A DNA stretch of 5,321 nucleotides from an uncultured Synergistales bacterium (GTDB lineage: Bacteria; Synergistota; Synergistia; Synergistales; Aminobacteriaceae). Made by a program: the position numbers and the translations under genes. The notes under the pieces are model-generated. The model was given only the letters and a program-made list of their open reading frames with translations, did no database searches and was not told the origin of the DNA. Below, in pieces: positions 1-4,729 of this stretch (positions are counted from its first letter, which is position 1; each line of letters starts with the position of its first letter). Location: assembly GCA_905233515.1 (NCBI GenBank), contig CAJOEQ010000308.1:1-5321 (forward strand). Direction: 5' to 3'.

Positions 1-13
1 TTTATTGTTTAAT

Positions 14-18
14 GGAGG
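14..18 (+). promoter_or_regulatory. Ribosome binding site fixing the TTG start of the STAS-kinase gene
   Basis: A perfect GGAGG lies 6 nt before the TTG at 25-27. No ATG or GTG in frame is nearby, and the protein from this TTG begins directly with the first strand of a STAS domain. This is why the TTG is taken as the start. Confidence 0.8.
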
Positions 19-24
19 CATAAA

Positions 25-1185
25 TTGAGCACAATTTTTTTAACTGGCAGGATCGACTCAAATAATGTAACTGAATGGGAACATAAAATTTTTAGCTCAG
101 ACTTGAATAATGACACAATATTTGACGCGTCAGGACTTGAATATATTTCCAGTGCAGGATTAAGAGTCCTCATGAAAGCACGCAAGAAATTAAACAAGAA
201 AATCAGCATTATTAATTTATCCCGCGAAGTTTATGACATTTTTGAGACTACAGGTTTCACTGAATTATTTGACGTTGAGAGGGCTTTACGTGAAATCTCT
301 ATAGAAAATTGCGAAGAAATAGGCTCGGGGGCTTATGGACGAGTCTACAGAATTGACCCGGAAATTATTGTAAAAATTTATAATCCCGGCATGAATTTAG
401 AATTTATTAAACGTGAACTCGATACAGCAAAACAAGTTTTCTTACTGGGAGTTCCTACTGCTATATCTTATGACGTAGTGAAATGCGGCGATTCTTACGG
501 GGTATTATATGAATTACTCAATGCTAAGACAGTCGCGCAAATAATTTCAGATAATCGCGAATTAGTCCCTGAAATGGGCAAAAAATGCGCTCAATTACTC
601 AAGCAAATTCATAATATAAAAATTGAGTCGGACTCAAATTTGCCAAATCGTAAAGTAAAAATCTCGAATATAATCACGAGTTTTGCAAGTTATCTCACGC
701 CCGAAGAAGTTAATAAAATTTTAGCTTTTATTGACACTATACACGGCGATTTTAACGCAAAAAATATCATGATTGATAATAACGGCGATTTTATGTTAAT
801 TGACTTAGGCGACGCAACATACGGCCATCCTATATGGGATTTTCTCGGGATAATGCTTTCTTTTATATATATGCTCAAATACTCGCCATTACCTGACGAA
901 CACAAAGCAAAATTTTTAGGCTTTAATTTGGAAGACGCTGATATTTTCTTGAACTCAATATGCAAAGAATATTTTAATTTGAAGACTGATCAGGAAGTTG
1001 ACGAGCTGATAAAAAAATTTACTCCTTATATGTATTTGCTTTTAGCCTCGCATTCTATAAATTTTGTAGGCAATGATAAAGGAAAATTACAGCAAATCGC
1101 AGATCACACTATTCGGGAGAAATTATTAAATTTTATCGACAGCACAAAAGATTTTAACTTAGCAGGTGAATATTTTAATGAGTAA
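25..1185 (+). CDS. STAS domain fused to an aminoglycoside-phosphotransferase-like kinase
   Basis: The 386-residue protein has no signal peptide or membrane segment, so it is probably cytosolic. Residues 1 to about 88 form a STAS domain of the anti-sigma-factor-antagonist type: an opening strand with TGRID, then DASGLEYISSAGLRVL at 34-49. S43 aligns with the serine phosphorylated in SpoIIAA and RsbV. Residues from about 96 onward look like a kinase of the APH/choline-kinase fold. There is a glycine loop GSGAYGRVY (100-108), a candidate ATP lysine K117, the catalytic motif HGDFNAKN (H240, D242, N247) and a metal-binding IDLGD (D260, D263) followed by GHPIWDF. The IDLGD and GHP pattern resembles the TIGR02172 paralogous phosphotransferase group. 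The substrate is unknown: it could be a small molecule, a protein, or its own STAS domain. All motifs look intact. The gene overlaps the following phosphatase gene by 8 nt, suggesting coupled translation. The domain calls are firm; the role is inference. Confidence 0.88.
   Translation: MSTIFLTGRIDSNNVTEWEHKIFSSDLNNDTIFDASGLEYISSAGLRVLMKARKKLNKKISIINLSREVYDIFETTGFTELFDVERALREISIENCEEIGSGAYGRVYRIDPEIIVKIYNPGMNLEFIKRELDTAKQVFLLGVPTAISYDVVKCGDSYGVLYELLNAKTVAQIISDNRELVPEMGKKCAQLLKQIHNIKIESDSNLPNRKVKISNIITSFASYLTPEEVNKILAFIDTIHGDFNAKNIMIDNNGDFMLIDLGDATYGHPIWDFLGIMLSFIYMLKYSPLPDEHKAKFLGFNLEDADIFLNSICKEYFNLKTDQEVDELIKKFTPYMYLLLASHSINFVGNDKGKLQQIADHTIREKLLNFIDSTKDFNLAGEYFNE
1164..1169 (+). promoter_or_regulatory. 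Ribosome binding site of the exported phosphatase gene
   Basis: AGGTGA ends 8 nt before the ATG at 1178, inside the last codons of the STAS-kinase gene. It supports 1178 rather than the GTG at 1166, which overlaps this site and would add four residues before the signal peptide. Confidence 0.6.
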
Positions 1186-1666
1186 AAATTTTATTCTAGC
1201 AATAATTATAATTATGCTTTTACCCGGCATTTCTTCAGCAAGTCAGAGTCTAAATCTTCAGGGAGTCGGCAATGCCCGCGAACTCGGCGGATATAAGACT
1301 CTTGACGATAAAATTATCAAACACGGCCTATTATTGCGTACTGCTTCACTTTATAAAGCAACAAGCAGCGATATAAAAAAATTGACTCAAGATTATAATT
1401 TAGCTGTCATTATTGATTTTAGGCTTGATTTTGAGTCAAAGTCAGAGCCTGACCCAGTTATTGACGGTGTAGAGAATGTAAAAATTTCTACTCTTGATAT
1501 TGACATCAACAGCTCTCAAGCTAAAAAAATGATTCCCTATCTTGCGCGTCATGATAAAGTCTCTATGTTAATCGGCGCGGTAAAAACAGGCATAATGAAT
1601 AAAAATTTATACGTCCAAATCTTAAGCAGTCCCAGCGGCAAATCAGGCTATAAAAAAAATGATTGA
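1178..1666 (+). CDS. Exported tyrosine phosphatase, N-terminal part (frame broken at A8)
   Basis: This 162-residue frame starts with a typical Sec signal peptide: MSK, a hydrophobic stretch FILAIIIIMLLPG, and a likely cleavage near SSA-S or SAS-Q. There is no lipobox cysteine, so the product should be exported and soluble. The mature part opens with GVGNARELGGY and later LLLRTASL, the N-terminal signature of the Y_phosphatase3 (PF13350) protein-tyrosine phosphatases. It continues with IIDFRLDFESKSEPD, like the DLR...E...PD of that family. The frame ends at TGA 1664-1666, just after eight consecutive A (1652-1659) and before any catalytic cysteine, so this piece alone cannot be an active phosphatase. 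The missing part follows at once in the next frame. Dropping one A would give one protein of about 282 residues, a normal family size. It may be a sequencing error, a slippage site or an early pseudogene. Confidence 0.8.
   Translation: MSKNFILAIIIIMLLPGISSASQSLNLQGVGNARELGGYKTLDDKIIKHGLLLRTASLYKATSSDIKKLTQDYNLAVIIDFRLDFESKSEPDPVIDGVENVKISTLDIDINSSQAKKMIPYLARHDKVSMLIGAVKTGIMNKNLYVQILSSPSGKSGYKKND
1652..1659 (+). repeat. A8 homopolymer at the phosphatase frame break
   Basis: This was the longest A run noticed in the plus-strand genes. Reading TAT AAA AAA AAT GAT TGA stops the upstream frame. Removing one A gives TAT AAA AAA ATG ATT GAG and joins it to the catalytic half. Slippage by RNA polymerase or during replication is plausible here, and so is a base-calling error. 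Confidence 0.7.
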
Positions 1667-2027
1667 GTATTTGCTTGAATTACCCGAAAATAAATCGCTT
1701 TTATTTCACTGCGCACAGGGGAAAGACAGAACAGGACTCGCGGCCATGTTGATTTTATCAGCTTTGAACGTAGACGAGAATATTATCATGTCAGATTATT
1801 TATTGACTAATGAATTTAACGCCGCAAAAATTGCACGTGAACGCGAATTTGTTAAGACTCTTTCACAAGACCCGGACGAGTTAGAATATGTATCGCCCGA
1901 ACTCATGAATAACGCTTTGAATTATATAAAATTAAATTACGGCTCAGTCATGAATTATATAACTCGTGAGCTTGAAATTAATGATAAACAAATTAATTTA
2001 TTACGTGAGAAATTTTTAACGCGATAA
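1659..2027 (+). CDS. Tyrosine phosphatase, catalytic C-terminal part
   Basis: The 122-residue frame carries the phosphatase signature HCAQGKDRTG at residues 17-26. C18 would be the nucleophile and R24 the phosphate-binding arginine (Cx5R). The K and D inside the loop (GKDRTG) are typical of the PF13350 family, which includes tyrosine phosphatases and lipid-phosphatase-like members. The helical C-terminal region (SDYLLTN, then ELMNNALNYI) looks complete up to the natural stop. The ATG at 1659 overlaps the TGA of the upstream frame by 8 nt, so coupled re-initiation is possible, but no good ribosome binding site precedes it (only CAGG at 1644-1647). Translated alone it would lack both the signal peptide and the N-terminal substrate-loop motif. 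It is therefore best read as the second half of one gene, 1178-2027. The conserved active site argues against long-term decay. Its last 12 nt overlap the 3' end of cobD on the other strand. Confidence 0.82.
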   Translation: MIEYLLELPENKSLLFHCAQGKDRTGLAAMLILSALNVDENIIMSDYLLTNEFNAAKIAREREFVKTLSQDPDELEYVSPELMNNALNYIKLNYGSVMNYITRELEINDKQINLLREKFLTR

Positions 2028-3008
2028 AGTTTTAAGAGTCTCAATAAAAAATTTATTCTCATTCTCGAATCTCGTCGCAGCTCGCAAATATTGACCGTCA
2101 AGCCCCGCAAAATTTCTCGTGTGTCTGGCGGTCATTCCATTTTTTAGCAAAATTTTTAAAGCCTCTATATCGTCATTAACTCGAATCAAGAAATAATGCA
2201 CGTCTGAATTTAACACGTCAAAGCCAGCAAGCCGCAAATTTTTTATAAACTCAGGAGTATTATATTTATAAAATTTTCGGGTTAACTCATAGAAATTTGA
2301 GTCATTCAAGAATTTTTCTGCGAGTTCTTGAGCTATTGAATTAACGTTCCAAGTCGGCAGAAATTTTTTGACTCGTTCAATAATTGACTCGTTCGCAATA
2401 ATATAGCCTATTCTGACTCCGCTTAAATGGAAAATTTTAGTCAATGACCGCAAAATAATAACATTCTCAAATTCGCAGAGTCTTTCACGCTTTATATTAT
2501 CATTAAGCAAGAAATCAATATAAGCCTCGTCGATTATAAAAAATTTGTCCCGATAAAATTTTATTAATTCGCTTAAATTATTTATGTAAATTCCCGTCGG
2601 ATTATTAGGATTTGCGAGAATTATATTATTATAATTATTTATATCATTCAGCGAAAAAATTTCGTGTGAATTCGTAAAAGCGCGCTTATATTCTGAGTAA
2701 CAAGGCTCAAGAATTGCAGTACTGCCCGTTAAAATTCTAGCAAGCAAAAAAATAGCCTCGTTTATTCCATTTGTGAATAAAATTTTATTTATATTTATAT
2801 TTTCTCGTGAAGATATAATTTTCCGGACTCTCAAGCATTCAATATCAGGATAACGCGACGCAAGAGATTTAAAATCAATATTTATATTTTCAGGCCAAGC
2901 AAGTATATTAGTGTTAGTGCTGAAGTCTATAATTTTTTCAGGAATTGCGATATTAAACGCTTTATATAAATTTTCAGGATTCGCCCCGTGAAGAGTTAAT
3001 TTATTCAT
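2016..3008 (-). CDS. cobD: Threonine-phosphate decarboxylase (PLP-dependent), cobalamin synthesis
   Basis: CobD decarboxylates L-threonine O-3-phosphate to (R)-1-amino-2-propanol phosphate, the link between corrin ring and lower ligand in cobalamin. From the ATG at 3008 the protein has 330 residues, normal for the family. Visible fold-type-I aminotransferase motifs are LTLHGANPENLY near the N-terminus (the HGGN region of CobD), IIDFSTNTN (26-34), NPNNPTG (133-139), IIDEAY (158-163) with D160, the PLP lysine in SLTK (K191) followed by SGVRIGY, and the C-terminal YLRAATR (R309, R313). Histidinol-phosphate aminotransferase shares most of these; the HGAN opening and the adjacent cbiB favour CobD. 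A TTG at 3047 would add 13 residues (LDLYYKSCNISC) that family members do not have, so ATG 3008 is preferred. Neither start has a recognisable ribosome binding site. It is the last gene of the leftward series and overlaps the phosphatase gene tail to tail by 12 nt. Confidence 0.87.
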   Translation of the reverse strand: MNKLTLHGANPENLYKAFNIAIPEKIIDFSTNTNILAWPENINIDFKSLASRYPDIECLRVRKIISSRENININKILFTNGINEAIFLLARILTGSTAILEPCYSEYKRAFTNSHEIFSLNDINNYNNIILANPNNPTGIYINNLSELIKFYRDKFFIIDEAYIDFLLNDNIKRERLCEFENVIILRSLTKIFHLSGVRIGYIIANESIIERVKKFLPTWNVNSIAQELAEKFLNDSNFYELTRKFYKYNTPEFIKNLRLAGFDVLNSDVHYFLIRVNDDIEALKILLKNGMTARHTRNFAGLDGQYLRAATRFENENKFFIETLKTLSR

Positions 3009-3032
3009 GCAAGAAATATTACAGGATTTATA

Positions 3033-3049
3033 ATATAAATCAAGCAATA
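3033..3049. repeat. Direct repeat copy 1, between cbiB and cobD
   Basis: ATATAAATCAAGCAATA is repeated exactly at 3086-3102, 53 nt away. A 16-nt stretch of this region (3036-3051, TAAATCAAGCAATATA) also recurs exactly at 4042-4057 in the 5' end of cbiB. This copy overlaps an AT-rich palindrome at 3026-3040 (seven bases on each side of one central base). Confidence 0.75.
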
Positions 3050-3085
3050 TAAAAATTTTTCTTGTGCAAAAATGGCCGTGATGTG

Positions 3086-3102
3086 ATATAAATCAAGCAA
3101 TA
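3086..3102. repeat. Direct repeat copy 2, across the cbiB stop codon
   Basis: Exact 17-nt copy of 3033-3049. It spans the TGA stop (3093-3095) of the cbiB C-terminal frame. The two copies are read in different frames, so shared protein sequence does not explain the match. Confidence 0.75.
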
Positions 3103-3386
3103 ACACACGTAAATAATATAATAATCACAGCAAATAACGCACTTGAAATATCTAACAAGTTCCAAGCTCTTACAATATCAAAAATTTCTACTTCATTGCC
3201 TGACTCGTTCAAAAATGGCCGTGCTATGAATTTATTATTATAGTAAGCTCCCCCGCCGAGTTTTATATTCAGGACTCCAGCAAATGCGCTTTCCCCGTGT
3301 GCACTGTTAGGGCTTGAGTGCTTTAATCTGTCATGATAAAAAATTTTCATAGCTCGTATTATATAATTAATTTTCTTGAATATCAT
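3093..3386 (-). CDS. cbiB: Adenosylcobinamide-phosphate synthase, C-terminal piece
   Basis: This 97-residue frame is the C-terminal part of CbiB, the integral membrane enzyme that amidates cobyric acid with aminopropanol phosphate. It carries SSPNSAHGESAFAGVLNIKLGG (24-45), matching the conserved SPNAG..EAA.AGALGVRLGG block of the family. This is followed by YYNNKFIARPFLN and a final hydrophobic helix, LFAVIIILFTCVIA. The first part of the enzyme is encoded just upstream in another frame that stops at 3412. The two pieces add up to 321 residues, the usual length of intact CbiB. The ATG at 3386 has a strong SD, AAGGGGGAG at 3395-3403, 8 nt upstream, so this half may be translated separately. 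The alternatives are a one-base frameshift from mutation or assembly error. The conserved block is intact, so decay is not evident. cobD follows 84 nt downstream. Confidence 0.85.
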   Translation of the reverse strand: MIFKKINYIIRAMKIFYHDRLKHSSPNSAHGESAFAGVLNIKLGGGAYYNNKFIARPFLNESGNEVEIFDIVRAWNLLDISSALFAVIIILFTCVIA

Positions 3387-3394
3387 GTGAACGA

Positions 3395-3403
3395 CTCCCC
3401 CTT
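3395..3403 (-). promoter_or_regulatory. Strong Shine-Dalgarno before the C-terminal cbiB piece
   Basis: On the minus strand AAGGGGGAG ends 8 nt before the ATG at 3386. It lies after the TAA of the upstream cbiB piece and is one of the best ribosome binding sites in the window. An accidental frameshift would not by itself create such a site, so it favours independent translation of the second half. Confidence 0.6.
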
Positions 3404-3411
3404 CACAGCTA

Positions 3412-4086
3412 TTAATTACAATTTATGAATCCGCCGGAAATAACAATAATAACACCTCCGATTCTAGCTGGTAAAAAATTTAATATGTCGTCAAGTTTTG
3501 CGCTTGATTTTCCGAATTCTTTAAAAGATTTATAGCCTATCATTGAGTCCAGTGTGCTGGCTGCTTTGAATATCCAGACGAAAATATAAGCTCCGTACGA
3601 ACTATTAACGCAATATCCCAGTCCTGCATAAAACATAACTGAAATAATGCCGTCTATACAATTTTCTGAAATAGTCTCAATTAATGCGCGTATTATCTCA
3701 ATTTCTGAAAGATTTTGAGTATCACGCCCGACGACCCGCGATAAAAATTTTCTTGCGCCCTGTAAATCTTTATTCACTAAGCAAAATAAAACTGGCCGAG
3801 TCTCGTCTTTCAAGTCCCGCCATGATAAAGCAGCATATAATAAATAAATCTTGATTAAATCATTACAGCCGGAAAAATATAATAATAAATAAACAACAAG
3901 CCCCGCAGCAAAAAGAGTTATACAAGTTACTGCGAGACCGTTTTTAAATGAATGTAAATTAAATAATTTCGCCTGCAAAAAATTTATTAAATGCCCGATT
4001 AATCTAACAGGATGAATGGAAAAATTTATTTCTCCTACTGCTAAATCAAGCAATATAGCAAGCGCAAATATTATCGAGAATTGCAA
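3412..4086 (-). CDS. cbiB: Adenosylcobinamide-phosphate synthase, N-terminal piece
   Basis: This 224-residue membrane protein holds the first two thirds of CbiB (called CobD in the aerobic pathway nomenclature). Family landmarks in order are LDLAVGE (13-19), HPVRLIG (25-31), membrane segments near 50-71 and 145-175, RKFLSRVVGRDT (112-123), ETISENCIDGIISV (137-150; usually ETxAENxxDGxxxP), STLDSMIGYK (177-186) and DDILNFLPARI (199-209). It stops at TAA 3412-3414, where intact homologues continue into the SPNAG block, here supplied by the next frame. Getting from one frame to the other means skipping one base near 3412-3425. The start is TTG at 4086, only 6 nt after the upstream stop codon and with no good SD at normal distance (GGGAG is 17 nt away), suggesting coupled translation. 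About ten residues before LDL is usual for this family, which supports the start. Confidence 0.87.
   Translation of the reverse strand: MQFSIIFALAILLDLAVGEINFSIHPVRLIGHLINFLQAKLFNLHSFKNGLAVTCITLFAAGLVVYLLLYFSGCNDLIKIYLLYAALSWRDLKDETRPVLFCLVNKDLQGARKFLSRVVGRDTQNLSEIEIIRALIETISENCIDGIISVMFYAGLGYCVNSSYGAYIFVWIFKAASTLDSMIGYKSFKEFGKSSAKLDDILNFLPARIGGVIIVISGGFINCN
4042..4057. repeat. Repeat copy 3, inside the 5' end of cbiB
   Basis: TAAATCAAGCAATATA matches 3036-3051 exactly, and its first 14 nt match the copy at 3089-3102. Here it encodes the ILLDL segment of CbiB. Together with the other copies it brackets nearly the whole split cbiB gene with direct repeats. Confidence 0.6.
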
Positions 4087-4092
4087 TTTTTG

Positions 4093-4707
4093 TTATTCAG
4101 GTTCTCCCGCGCTGCCTCTGTAAATATTTATTGACTCAACGTGGCCGTCAATGTCGCCATATTCACGCGTTAAAGTTATCGAGACAGTTATATTTTTATT
4201 CGGGACTTCATAAGAAAGTACGCTCATATCCGCGTTATCATAGGGCGACTCGCGGAGTGTAGGCGTTCCCATTTTCTTGCGCAGATCTGTCATGCTCATG
4301 CCGATTATATTAAACTTGAAAATTTTTGAGCATATTTCAGACTCGTTTGAGCTGAACGGCATTTCAAGATCCATTTTTGCAAATCGATTATAAATATTTC
4401 CGGCTGTTTTGCTTTTACCGCCCATTTTGAGCCTGATTCCCTCTTGAGGCAGCCACCCCGAAATTTTGCCCACTTTTACGCGATACCATAAATAATTATC
4501 TTTATCACGTACTGCGCTCGGAGCTTTTATCCAGCTTTCAGGCATTGCTATTTCTTGATAGTTTGAGTCCCTGTCTGCTTTAGCGTAAATTGCAAGCTGA
4601 GACTCTAAAGAATAAGCCCATTGACCTTTTGCCGGAGGTTCAGGAATTGCAAACGCGCTTGATACTGGAAAAATTATTAATGCGATTGTTAATAAAAACT
4701 TTTTCAT
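4093..4707 (-). CDS. Exported protein with SH3-like and BamE/SmpA-like regions
   Basis: The 204-residue product starts with a clear Sec signal peptide (MKKFLLTIALIIFPVSSAFA, cleavage after A20) and no lipobox cysteine, so it should be periplasmic or secreted. Residues of about 28-95 look like a bacterial SH3-type beta barrel: WAYSLESQLAIYAKAD, then LWYRVKVGKISGWLPQEGIRL, the usual YRV...G..GWL..E pattern. Residues of about 133-198 contain IIGMSMTDLRKKMGTPT, like the G-x-T-x-x-E-V-x-x-x-LG-x-P opening of SmpA/BamE-type domains, then a predicted beta-rich stretch. I do not recognise a named family or an enzymatic motif. SH3-like regions of this sort often bind cell wall or protein ligands, but that is family knowledge, not evidence here. 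The gene sits 22 nt after the nucleoside kinase and 6 nt before cbiB, so it is probably cotranscribed. It has no evident tie to cobalamin. Confidence 0.85.
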   Translation of the reverse strand: MKKFLLTIALIIFPVSSAFAIPEPPAKGQWAYSLESQLAIYAKADRDSNYQEIAMPESWIKAPSAVRDKDNYLWYRVKVGKISGWLPQEGIRLKMGGKSKTAGNIYNRFAKMDLEMPFSSNESEICSKIFKFNIIGMSMTDLRKKMGTPTLRESPYDNADMSVLSYEVPNKNITVSITLTREYGDIDGHVESINIYRGSAGEPE

Positions 4708-4715
4708 GATTTAGC

Positions 4716-4722
4716 ACTCCTT
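4716..4722 (-). promoter_or_regulatory. Ribosome binding site of the SH3-like protein gene
   Basis: On the minus strand AAGGAGT lies 8 nt before the ATG at 4707, in the 22-nt gap after the nucleoside kinase stop. It confirms the start that gives a full signal peptide. Confidence 0.75.
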
Positions 4723-4729
4723 AATAATA

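Noticed and set aside
1..24. End of an upstream gene (TTT ATT GTT TAA)
   Set aside because: Four codons are too few to support a gene call.
9..209. 66-codon minus-strand frame opposite the STAS domain
   Set aside because: It is a shadow of the STAS-kinase gene, with no ribosome binding site or family motif.
690..965. 91-codon minus-strand frame opposite the kinase domain
   Set aside because: It lies antisense to the conserved HGDFN and IDLGD motifs and has no recognisable protein features.
2028..2075. Rho-independent terminator for the plus-strand unit
   Set aside because: No stable GC-rich stem followed by a T-run is visible. The sequence is cobD coding on the other strand.
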